In this document: in pieces, positions 42,601 through 55,000 of the stretch | Layout of the letters: each line of letters begins with the position of its first letter | Numbering within the stretch: the first letter of the stretch is position 1 | DNA from: Symbiodinium natans | Taxonomy: Eukaryota; Sar; Dinophyceae; Suessiales; Symbiodiniaceae | Assembly (NCBI GenBank): GCA_905221605.1 | Contig: CAJNDS010002203.1 | Coordinates: forward strand, 238,246-302,245 | Direction: 5' to 3' | DNA length: 64,000 nt | Notes under the pieces: generated by a model | Database searches by the model: none | The model's input: the letters and a program-made list of their open reading frames with translations, nothing else | Told to the model about the DNA's origin: nothing | Position numbers and translations under genes: made by a program

Positions 42601-45600
42601 TGGTTTTTGCACCGGAGTCTTCAGCTTCACGCACCTGAGTGAGGGTTCGCACCGCCGCTCTTCCAGTTCCTTTGTTCCCAGAAGATTGTTGTACCCATAC
42701 GGATGCATCAGAAGGAACTGCTTTTTCCGGTCCTCCCGGGCGATATCGGACATCACCAACCAATTGCAGAATTTTGCATGCGGTCACTTTGTTGATCCCT
42801 TTGTCAACCAAATCTTCCACAAAGATGAACTCTTGCAAGTCCGACACATTGGTCACACCAAGCGTAATCATCACCTCACTTACATGAGGGGTATACACCC
42901 ACAGGTGTTCGTTGCGAGCCATCCAATTTTCAATTGGCTCCTCCGGATTTTGAAGCCGAGTACCAGTGGATGCAGCCACCGAATTCTTTTGTTCATCAGC
43001 TTCTGCTTCATCCAGAATACCTTTTTCACCTTCTTTTTGTGACACATTGGTCATTTGCAGCGCTTTTGGTGCCGAGGATGAGGAAGATTCAGCTCCCCCA
43101 CTCGCAGGTGGCTGAAAAGTGCTTCTATCCGTAATCTCCCATCCTCTCTCTTTTTCAAACCGGACCTGATTGGCCACCTGTACCAAGTGTTTCAGGAGCG
43201 TCAGCCGCTCCTCTGACATCTCGTCGTGGGAGTACTTGCAGAAATTTGACCCTTTCCGGCAACGTCCTCTGAGGTAATAATCAAAACAGCAATGGTGGAA
43301 CCCTGCGTCCCTTAGTGCCTTCCTGGAAGCATTGTCCCAAGATTTGCCGGGCTCCCAAGTCCCTTCCAATGCTATGTCATCGTTGTGAAGATACCTGCAT
43401 GTAGTCCCATATTTACAACCACCTTGATTGTAATACAGACACAGACGACCTTTTGGCTCACCCGACGTAGGTTCACCCTTTGATGCACCTTTGCCAAAAT
43501 TGTACTTGGCCCGGAAGGCCAAATCCTCCCGCTCCTGCTGTGCCTCATCCACTGTACCTTCCTCTGTGGGAGGGTCACCGATGTTCCCATCCTCATCATC
43601 AGCTTCTTGGCTATTCTTTGGATCAGTTGACCCTCCTCCTGGCCAACCTTCACCATAACGACGATGCTCATAGGGACAACCATCACCGTTGCGACACCTT
43701 CCCTTATTGAAGAACTTGCACAGTTTGCTGTATCCAGGTGACACAGTCTGTGGAGTCATGTGAGCCTTTTTGTACTGGTCAGGCTCCATGTAGGCTTCCA
43801 TTGGCTTGTTCTCCCTTTTGCTCATGGATTGCACTGCACCATCAAGCTCCTGCAAAAATAGCTTGGTGTCCAACCAAAGCGCGTTCCAAAACTCATCTTC
43901 CCCTTGATTCAGCACCGTTGCCACCGCTTCACCCACAACTGGTCGAGTAAATCTCCTTTTTTCTGCATGCCAGTTCGAAAAGCGCGTTGTGGTACTGTTT
44001 TCGGGAAAAAGTGGTTAACTTCCCCAAGCCTGTGCTTTCTGTACCATCAGGCTTCCAACCATCATTTTGCAAGATGCCATACGCGCGCCGAGCTTCCGCA
44101 TTGAGGAATGCCTGATCTGCAACACACTCCTGTAAATCTTCCATCGGGCGACCCAACAGCATCCCAGTAATTTTGCCAACATAGGCTTCCTCTTCGTTTC
44201 CATTCTCCAGAAGAGCTTTGTAGATCTTTTCTCCATAAAGTTGCCTTTCTTCTCGTTCTTCAGAGGATAACTCCTGTACCACAAGCTCTTCATCGGATTG
44301 CTCTTCCTCCTGTTTCCAGTCCCATTGACCGTTGGAATCTTGGTACCATTGACCAGCATACCATGAATCCGTCCACCACGTACTCCAGCCGCTGGGTTTC
44401 CATTTCCGCAGCGTCGAAGAAGAGTCCTCCACGTCCTCTTCCAAAACCAGAAAGGTGTCCAAGATTATGGTACCATCATCTTCCACTCGTTTCACTGTTC
44501 CATTGACAGTATCACCAAATTTGAACTGATATGCATTGTTCCCTTCTGCAGGAACCAATACATTCATATCACCATGGTCCAAAAAGGCTCCATACCCATT
44601 GATGCAGCGCACTAGACCCATGATCTCATCTCCCTCTTGATAGCAATGTGTCCCAGGTGATTCCAAGGCTCCCGCTCGGGGCACTTTCTTTGCATGCTCT
44701 TCAGAAACCACCTCTGTATCATCGGCTCCTGGCGCATCCTTTGTCTTCACCTTTGGGTCACACTGCTCGTCCTGCTCCACGAGTCCCACAAGCTCATCTT
44801 TTTTGTGCTCCTGGATTTCAGGACCTCCCTTTTTCTCCGCCAAAGGCTTTGCCTCATCTGCTGTAGTTCGCTCGGTGTCGACTTCCGGCGAACTTCCAGA
44901 CGGCAACACTTCTCCCTTCATGGGAGTGGACCCATCATTGGAGTCCTTTGTCACACCTTCTGCAGCAGGCAAATCTTCTTCCACTGCAGGGCGATTGAGT
45001 CGATCATCCACGGCAGGCACGCTTTCTTCCACCGCAGGCTCCTTTGGTTCCATGGCCTCCAAAGGAGAATTTCCACCATCGTTGACCACAGCTGCCTCAT
45101 CGGCTCCGGTGTAGCCCTTGCTATTCTGTTCCTCGCGGCTAACTTCAGGTTGCACCAGTGCGTCCACCTGTGAACCTCCATCATCAGCTGCTGCGGAGAC
45201 CTGCGCCCCATTGCTGCAGTCGCCCGTGGAACGTAACACCATATGCACCTCAACCCGTGCTTCCTTCGCACTCCAGGTAATATCTGGCGCATCGACCCGC
45301 GCATCATTGGCGCTCCAGGCCTCATTTTTCAGATCTTCCGTGTCTCCAGCTATTCCAGAAGCTTCTTTTTCCCCTTGAATGGCAGGAATCTTGGCACCAA
45401 ACGAAGAGACCTCCTCAGTCGCAACACACGACCTTTTCCCTCCGTCTTCCGAATCTCCAGGACCACATTCCTGAACGACAGGTACCACATCCACCACTCG
45501 CTCTTCTGCAGCCGACACAGTTCCGATCTCCACATTGGGAATTTTTTCTTCTGGACCTACCGATTCCACCGCTGCCACACCCTCAGAAAGTGCTCCCATT

Positions 45601-48600
45601 CCTTCCCGATCCAGATGTTGAGCTCCAGCGATGTCTGCTCGGTTTCCAGGAATCTCCTCCTCATCAGGAGAACCCGAGGTCGGGGCGTCACCACCAGCCC
45701 TAGGACCGCTATCCCTGATAGTAGAGGAAAAATCTTTTTCACCTAAACTATTTACACTACCCTGGAATGCCCTCGTAGACTCAGTCTTCGGAGTAGAGGA
45801 TGAAGAATCCAGTGCCGCCTCCATTTCCAGCTCATTGCCCGAAGGAGACCCAACCACCTCGTCACTCTTCATCTTTTCACCTACCACCGGCAATGTCCAC
45901 TTGCTTTCCTGCGTATCCAGGCAGTAATAATATTGTCTCCCATCTTCATGGAGGTGCCATTCCCACGTTGTCCCATCGCACGCTTTGATCAGATGCTCAT
46001 CTTTCCGAAAACCATCCCTTTCAGAGACCTGACGCATCTCGTCCTCTTCTTCTGACAACTGTCGCAACCTCTCAGCCTCGCACTGTAGGATCTCCTCCTC
46101 CCCCATGGCGTATTCAGCAGCAGGTGCAGCTTCAAAGCTGTCCGCACCCTTCTGTTCGTGACCGCTTCCACCACCTTGGGAACTCGAAGATGGATCCCTT
46201 TTGATCTTGTTCAGAGGCCTCCTGGCCGCTTGCAGCACTTCTCCAATCAGATCGGTCTGAGACTCTTGGTCTACCATTCGACCCGAAGTCGAAGTCGACG
46301 GCTGATACCCGTGTTTGTGCAACACTCGTAAAACAGTCACCTCCATTTCACCATCTATACCACCAGTCGCGTCCCAGTTCCTTTTCTCACCAGGCTTTGG
46401 CGATACAGAGACAGCACGTCCTTCAGCTTCAGTATTGCTAACCATATCCACATTGGGATTCATACCCACATTGGGGCTTTCTGCAACCAAGGCTTCTTCC
46501 AGATGTTCTTCAGCGCCGGGAATCACCTCTTCCAACACCGTTCTTTCACCCAGAGACTCAGCTGCACCATTTCCAGCTCCACCATTTTGTCCACCATCCG
46601 AGGCAGGTTGGAGCCATCGCTTCGGAGAAGGCATTGCTTCTTGATCCCAAAGATCTTAAGACAACACTCAACCGCAGGGAACCTAATTTGGGCTCATAAC
46701 CTACGGGGGGAACAACCAAGGAAGGAAATCAACTCCCCTAATCGCCCTGAACTTATATTTCCCAGATCGAACCAAGAAACAAACAAGAACACGGATAAGA
46801 GCAACCCAGGGGGGAAGGAAAGGGGGAAGGAATCCACACCCTTACCAAACCCTAAGAACCCAGGCACTACTTTTTGAACTTGTGGCTTTCTGTTCAAGCC
46901 CATCTTGAGCCAAACATGATTTCCGGGTTCATTAACCCTTCCAACTCTCAACACTAACTCTTTTCTACAATACCAATTGCAGCTCCGCACCCTCAACCCT
47001 AAACCCTAAACCCTAAACCCTAAACCCTAAACCCTAAACCCTAAACCCTAAACCCTAAACCCTAAACCCTGAACCCTCTTCTCGTGGCAGGCGAGGTGCT
47101 CCTTGGTGTCCAGTAGCAAGGGGCCAAGGGCATGGACGTTGCTGTTGAAATCCGGAGGCAGGGGCGCGTGCAACGTGGGGCTGGCGGCCAGGAGGACCTC
47201 CGGGGTTGAGACTTCGGGGGTTTAGGGTTTAGGGTTTAGGGCTTAGGGTTTAGGTTCGTGGTTTCGGGTCTTTCCTTGCCTTTAAAGGCCGGGGGGCAGG
47301 AACCCAAGCCCCTAAGCCCCTAAACCAAGTTCCTGGCATGAAGCAGCTTTGTGGACCTGGCAAGCCGAAGTCTCAAGCACCACGGCTGAGGTAGGGGGCC
47401 CTTTGGATTCTCTTACTGTTGGTACATGGTCCCTTCATATGGGTCCTTAAAGAGGGGCCCCCTCTATACCCCTTCTATACCCTATACAACCCAAGGGCCC
47501 ATACATCAGAACCCCTTTCAAGAAGGCAAGGGACCATTTTAAGGGACCAGATAACTACCCTAAACCCTAAACCCTAAACCCTAAACCCTAAACCCTAAAC
47601 CCTAAACCCTAAACCCTAAACCCTAAACCCTAAACCCTAAACCCTTAGAGCTTCTGCGAAGCAAAAGCCCAGGCACTATGAAGCCCAGGCGCAGGGTACT
47701 TGGCAGAGCAGCTGCAGATATTCAGGAACTCCTGTCCGGTTCTGCGTAGCGTCTCTCGCCCTCCCGCCTCTGAAACTTTCAAGAGCTACCCTAAACCCTA
47801 AACCCGAAACTTGAAACCCTAAACCCTAAACCCTAAACCCTAAACCCTAAACCCTAAATAGCAAAAATCCTGCTAAGCGGATTCACACAGCTTAAGAGCT
47901 CAGAACTCGACAGGACTACCACGGCTACACGTGAGGGCGATCCGGCATCTCAGGGTCTTGAACAATTAGGGAGGGGTTTAGGGTTTAGGGTTGCAGGTTT
48001 AGGGTTGAGGGTTGAGGGTTTAGGGTCGGCTGCACCAGTGTCTTCTGCATCCGGAGGTTTGAGGGTCTCGGATGGTTCCGCCGGCGTTTGCCGGTCCTCC
48101 ATCGTGGGCTTGAAATCCTCGCGCGGCATGTGCATAAGCTTCCTGGGCCGGATCGTTTAGGGTTTAGGGTTTAGGGTTTAGGGTTTAGGGTTTAGGGTTT
48201 AGGGTTTAGGGTTTAGGGTTTAGGTATGTGAAGGCCCTAGTGCGGTCATGTGCAGTTCCTTACTGTTGGTTAGTAGGGAATGGGGGAATGAGGCACCCTC
48301 TATGATCCCTTACACGGTATATATAGGGCCCGAATTCCCTCATTCCCTGCTAACCTAGACCCGGGAGTCACCCAGGAGTAACAAGGGCACCCTTTCTGGC
48401 TTTAAGGGGATTATAAGGGAACCCCCCAACCATAAAACAAGGAAAACATGGCCTACTCAGGGCTTCGCGAAGCCTTAGTCCTCACAGCCAGAGTGCGGGC
48501 TTAGGGTTACAGGGTTACAGGGTTACAGGGTTACAGGGTTACAGGGTTACAGGGTTCAGGGATCGTTTAGGGTTCAGGGTTCAGGGTTCAGGGTTTAGGG

Positions 48601-51600
48601 TTTAGGGTTTAGGGTTTAGAGTTTAGGGTTTAGGGTTTAGGGTTTAGGGTTCAGGGTTTTCGGCTTACCTGGAGTACCCAAAGTATGTTGAAAAAAGAGG
48701 CCCCCAAACCCATGCAAAGGGCCTTGAGGTATAGGACTTCGGGAAACTGTCCAGGCTGACAACATGGGGTCCATGCAGAATGATGCAGAGGGACGAACCC
48801 TCAACCCTAAACCCTAAACCCTCAACCCTAAACCCTCAACCCTAAACCCTCAACCGGCAGCCCCGGGACTCCGAACCCACCCTGAAACTTTCAAACCCCA
48901 AAAGCCCCAAAAGCCGTATTAAGAGGTGTAAGGAGGGACCTTCACAAGGGACCCTTAATCTTATCCCCTTATATACCTTACTTGTATTTCCTATTTAACC
49001 AAGTAGCTTCTAAAACTCCCCCCCAAGTAACCCCTAAGGTCCCTTGTAAGGGTCCCTGCTTTAGTCCCTTGACCCTAGATAAACCCTCAACCCTAAGCGC
49101 CCTTGAGTCGAGTTGGAGGCGTCTCACGGTGAACTTGCTTAGTGTCAGGCAAAGGGGGAGCTCAACTGGAACTCCACCCATTAGGTAGCTCGCAAGAAGT
49201 CACTCCATGAGTATTCTGCCATCGGAATATTTACCCTTAGGGCCCCTAAACCCTAAACCCTAAACCCTAAATCCTAAACCCTAAACCCTAAACACCCTCA
49301 ACCCTAAGGGTGTGGGGAGGCTCAGACCAGGGAGAGGGGGGAGTGCTCGGCAACCGATATCCCAGACCCAGCCCGGCCCTGCACTAACAGTCGCGCGGCT
49401 CAATGATGGGGGCTGAACTCCTCCGCACAAGCGCTTAGGGCTTAGGGCTTAGGGCTTAGGGTTTAGGGTTTAGGGTTTAGGGTTTAGGGTTTAGGGTTTA
49501 GGGTTTAGGGTATGCTGCTTCATCGCTTAGAGCTTCTTTTCGTGTCGGGGGTTTAGGGTTTGGGGTTCTGAACGACGTCTCTGCGTTGGTCTAGGCTCAT
49601 ACCGCAAGTGAAGAAGGAAAGGATGGCACAATCATCATGGAAGAAACCCTAAACCCTAAACCCTAAAACCCTAAACCCTAAACCCTAAACCCTAAATTCC
49701 CTCAATCATGGATGGCTTTGTTTCGTTCCGAAGCAGGCAAGCTTCACTAAATAAGGTATGTTTCCAAGATCAAGGCCCCCTTGGTTGCAAGCCCTGATGT
49801 TCTAGGATCTGAACCGCAAAACGGGAGAGTCCCCTGGATTAAAGGGCACACCTGTGCTCCAGCAGAAGGCTTGAAGCCCTAATAGCCTAAACCCTAAGCC
49901 CTAAGCCCTAAGCCCTAAGCCCTAAGCCCTAAACCCTAAACCCTAACCCCCTGGGCCCTAAGCCCTAAGCCCTAAACCCTACACCCCAAACCCCAAACCC
50001 TCAACCGCAGCGCATCGTGGCAGGCTTGCCTGTTGAGCTCCTCGGCGAAGTGCTCGCAGAGCCAGTACCATAAGCGATAGTTCATGTTCATGAACCTGGG
50101 AGCAGTCAGGGTTTAGGGTTTAGGGTTTAGGGTTTAGGGTTTAGGGTTTAGGGTTTTAGGGTTTAGGGTTTAGGGTTTAGGGTTTAGGTTTTAGGGTTTA
50201 GGGTTTAGGGTTTAGGGTTTGGGGTTGGGTTTGGGGTTTAGGGTTTGGGGTTTCGGGGTTTGGGGTTTGGGGGTTGGGGGTTGGGGTTTGGGGTTTGGGG
50301 CTTGGGGTTTTTTGCCACCCGTCTAGCCATGCTCCACGGGGCAACTGAAGAGGGAGTGCTGTGTACAAATCACTTCAGAGCCCAACTTTACGATATGGGG
50401 CTTGGGGTTTAGGGTTCAGGGTGCCAACCACCTCCGCTTGTCCCATGCCCCCCCCTCCCCCGCACCCTCCCCTGTCCAGCAGGTAGCTGACAACCAAAAT
50501 CTAATGACGTTGCGATCAAACTATATGGGTAGTTCAATGAATTATAGGGTCCCTTTTCGGGGGTCGTTATCAATAATATATAAATATATATATATAGGAC
50601 CGCCAAAAGGGAACCAGAGAACTGTAGAATCTACATAAACAGCCGCTGTTCCCAAGAATAACCTAGGAAAAAATTGGGCGGGGGGGTGCCCTTTCTTGGG
50701 TTAAGGGGGCTTGTAAGGGAACCTAAACCCCCCAAAACAGGTGAACAAGGGCCTACTCCGGGTCCAAGGCTAGAGATTCCCCTGTTTTCGACCTCCACCC
50801 AAGAAGCCCTCCACGCTTTTGAGCCTAACCTCACCTGGGACTTTATTTGCGTGCAGTTTTCTGGGCCATACCTACTCAATTCAGGGGTAACTACGACTTT
50901 ACTTACTGGCCCAAAACCCAAGGAAGTAAAAGTTGAAACTTTCAGAAGAAACTACCTTATAAGAAGCGAAGCCCAAAAGTTGAAAAGTTGCGCTTTGAGC
51001 CAGAGCTGTAGGCAACAGAGATGCTCAGATAGACCCTAAACCCTAAACCCTAAACCCTAAACCCTGAACCCTGAACCCTGAACCCTGAACCCTGAACCCT
51101 GAACCCTGAACCCTGAACCCTGAAACGAACGAACACCTTGCCGAGCTGCGCTGGCAACTTCGGGAACATGCCGAAAGGTGCCAGGTAGTTGCTGGCAATC
51201 ATCACCTGTAATAGGCATTTTAGGGTTTAGGGTTGGGAGGGGGGGGGCACTGTAATCCCTATTAGGGACTGTTAGCATAAGGGGGAGCATCCCAATCTAC
51301 CCGCGCACATGCCGAAAGGCAAAAAAAAATGGGCGATTTAAACTAAGCTGCCGAGGAGAAGATGCTGCTTCATGCCTACGCGGCCAGAAAGATGAATTTT
51401 CCTGGGGTGTAGGCCTTAGGGTTGAGTAATAGCCACCTGCCCTAAACCCTAAACCCTAAACCCTAAACCCTAAACCCTAAACCCTAAACCCTAAACCCTA
51501 AACCCTAAACCCTGAACCCACACCCTGCAAGCCAGGGACCTGCAGGCCCAAGAAGAGCACCGGCTTCTGCAAGGCGAGACCCATAGTGAGGCAGTCCTTA

Positions 51601-52001
51601 CACTTTAGGGTTTAGGGTCTAGGGTTAGGTGCATAAAGAGGGACCCCTAGAAGGGATCCTTCATCTTATTCCCCTAAATACCCCCCCAAATATGTATATA
51701 TATATATATATAGTTATATATATATATATATATATTTATGTAGGGCCTTTGGGGCTAGGGGTTCCGGCGACGGGTTGCCCGTAGTATGTATCTGTATATA
51801 TCTATATATACTATATCCATGTACTACAAGTCTATATTTACATGTATGCATACTGTCTCTATGTATGTATGTATGTATATATATATATATATGTATATAC
51901 ACATACAGACATACTATATCCGTATACACACACACTAGAGATATGGTATTCCTAGTCTGTGCACATACATACATACATACATACATACATACATACATAC
52001 A

Positions 52002-52033
<32 letters not shown>

Positions 52034-55000
52034 CACATATGTATTCATTTCTTGTATCTATATAGCATTGCATATATAGAGTATGTATAGCGTGAATATA
52101 CATATATGTATATATATATACATGTACACACACTGTATGTGCAGTATTTGTACTGCTGTGCTGCTTATGAAATACATGGTGTACTGTCTTTATGTATGTC
52201 ATTTCTTCTTGCGTTGTTCTATGTATCTGCTTATTGCGTTGTGTCTATGTTTGCAGTGCTTCTTTTGTTCTTTCTTCATGCGCACAATGATTTCTTTATT
52301 GGCTTTCTTTGTTTCTTATGTAGATCCTTGCCTTTCATATTCCTTGGTTTTGATTATTTGTCTATTCTGTCTTTCAGTAATTCGATCTTTCTTGCTTTCT
52401 TTCTGTCGCTCTTCCCTTGTGCTTTTTTTCTTGTGTCTTTCTTCCTTGTTTAATTTCTTTCTTTGCGCACATCTCTCTTTCTTCTGTTCTTGATTCATTG
52501 CTTCTTTCAGCCTTTCTTTATGTCGTTCTTTCGCTCTTTTTGAGGGAACCTTTGGCATTTACCCGATGGTAGCAGGGAGAACGAACTGGTGGCTATTCTG
52601 GGCCTCTTCTGGCTTCTTCCTCAAACTAAGGGGTATAAGGAGGGACCCAGAAGGGACCCTTAATCTCATTCCCCTACCTAAGTGCTCTTATACCTTAGAG
52701 AGTCCCGATGTACCTGAACCCTAAGGTCGCTTATAAGGGTCCCTCCTTTAGTCCCTTGGGTTTGGGGACCCTTTGTCAATACATTCTAAGAGAACATTTG
52801 GGCCCATATTCGGAGTATATTAAGGGTTTAGGTTTAGGGTTCTGGGTTCTCAAAACCATATTTTGGGAACTTCTCCCGGTATTAACACACCTGTATTCCG
52901 AGAAATGGGATGCCAGGCTCTAGACAACCCCACAGAATGAACGTCGTTCATGATACAAGCTTTTGGGAAAAACCACGGTCGAATATTAACATCCCCCCAA
53001 TATAATAAAGGCGACCTCAGCATTAAGGCGATGGTGGCGGCCGCAGGCAAGACTCTTGATTCCAGAAGTGTGGCATGTGGCATCCCTACTAGCCTTTTTG
53101 ACTCGGGGAGCTGAAGCCCGACTAGCCTAAACCCTGTCCCTAAACCCTAAACTCTAAACTGTAAACCCTAAACCCTAAACCCTGAACCCTAAACCCTGAA
53201 CCCTAAACCCTAACCCTAAACCCTAAACCCTAAACCCTAAACCCTAAACCCTAAACCCTAAACCCTAAACCCTAAACCCTAAACCCTAAACCCTAAACCC
53301 TAAACCCTAAACCCTGCCCTGAACCCTAAACCCTAAACCCTAACCCGAAACCTTAAACCATAAACCACACCCAATCCCCTGCCGCAACAAAGGATCGCAG
53401 ATGACCAGGTAGCAGCCAATGATGAGATCCGGCTGGAAGTTCTTCAAAACAGTGATCATCCTGCATCCGGACTGTCAAGTTTAGGGTTTAGGGCTTAGGG
53501 CTCAGGGCTTAGGGCTTAGGGCTTAGGGCTTAGGGTTTAGGGCTTAGGGTTGAGGGTACGGATGGACTCCCCAGACCCCTGAGAGGATCCCAAAAGTACA
53601 CAGTAGATCCCCCTCTTGAAGGGATTCCTTAACATGACCCAATACTAGTCTAGGGTACTACTTGGGGGTTCTACTTCTAGGGTTTAGGGTTTAGGGTTTG
53701 GAACCTCCCAGAAAAACCCAAAGATGCGAGCGGCAGTTTCATGCTTTGAGGGCTACGTTCCCGGTAAACTGAGATAACATGCACATTCCTGTGCTTTATG
53801 TTTTTGAAGATAAGGGATCCCAACCCCTAAATAGGGTTTAGGGTTTAGGGAATCAAGGTACGACTTAAGAAAGGCCTCAGCATTTAAGAACATCGACAGC
53901 AGATTTAGGTTTCATAGGGGTTTTAGGAATGATCATCGGGTAAACCCTAAACCCCAAACCCCAAACCCCAAACCCCAAACCCTAAAACCTAAAGCCCCAA
54001 GCCCTAAACCCTTTGTAGGGTTAAGTGAGGCTTCGAGGGTTTCATGTTGCTTGTCGTGTTTTCCTGAGGGACGGTCACTGTAGAGGTGGCCCCTTTGCCT
54101 GAGGTTGCGCGAGCTTGGACCCTAAACCCTAAACCTTAAACCCTAAACCCTAAACCCTAAACCCGAAGGGGTTTGTTTGTACACGCGCTGATTCATCCCA
54201 GGAGTCCGGGGTAAACTGCACAGGACGTGGGGGTTTCCGATGTTAGCGGTACCTTCTTGGGGGTCCTTATTGGGTCCCACATTTTCGTGAAACCCCCTCA
54301 GACACAGCAGGCACCTGAAAACGCATCCCTTCGCACCCTGCACTGGTTTAGGGTCTAGGGTTTAGGGTTTAGGGTTTGGGGTTTGGGGTAACCCAAAACC
54401 CTTTTGACCCAGGGCTCTGGTGCGACGCAGGGGGAAGCTAAGCTCAGCAAGCCCTAACCCCTAAACCGTACGCCCTAAGCCCTAAGCCCTAAACCCCAAA
54501 CCACTAAACCCATAATTAGGATGAGCCCTAAACCCTCAAACCGATCAACTTAAGCCCGGGACCTGCCAACGAAATCTTCTCGGTGCTTATCCTTGCACTC
54601 CGTCATGCCTGAAGATCGGTTCTCCAAGGACTTGCTTGCTGAGTTCAAAAGCCCCCCCCCCCTTAAAGTGTACAGTTTCAGTTCTATAGGTGAAGTATCG
54701 CAAAAAGTGTAAAGTGTACTCATTTAGCATATTTAGCTACGCAGAGGAAACTCGCTTTCTTGGGTTCAGAATATGGGCTGAACAGGACGACACAGGATGG
54801 CGCGGGCAAAGGGAACGACAAGAGTTGCATCCTTGTTCCTGCGGCCCCTCAATCCAAAGCTGGTTTAGACTTCACGGCCGTTTGAATCCTTTTGGGGTCT
54901 AACCGGTTCAAGGCTGTGCTGTTCCTGCGTTCCTGAACCTAAAATGTACGTATACACATATACAAACTATATATATATATATATTCATCTATACAAACTA

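Larger units (their letters stand above)
38143..46989 (-). mobile_element. Copia-like non-autonomous LTR retrotransposon, complete and recent
   Basis: The 8,847-bp element lies between two 288-bp direct repeats and is flanked by the 5-bp duplication CCCTC (38138-38142 and 46990-46994). On the minus strand it reads 5' LTR, primer-binding site, ORF1, overlapping ORF2, an in-frame extension, polypurine tract and 3' LTR. LTR ends on that strand are TG...TA. The LTRs are identical as far as I can read, so the insertion is young. No reverse transcriptase, RNase H, integrase or aspartic-protease motif is visible in either large ORF, so it would need enzymes from another element. It sits in an intron of the GT1 gene in the same orientation, at the first repeat of a CCCTAAA-like array. 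Confidence 0.95.

Noticed and set aside
43956-43962. A AAA AAG as a -1 frameshift site joining ORF1 to ORF2
   Set aside because: ORF2 is in the +1 frame. The -1 frame hits a stop after about 16 codons.
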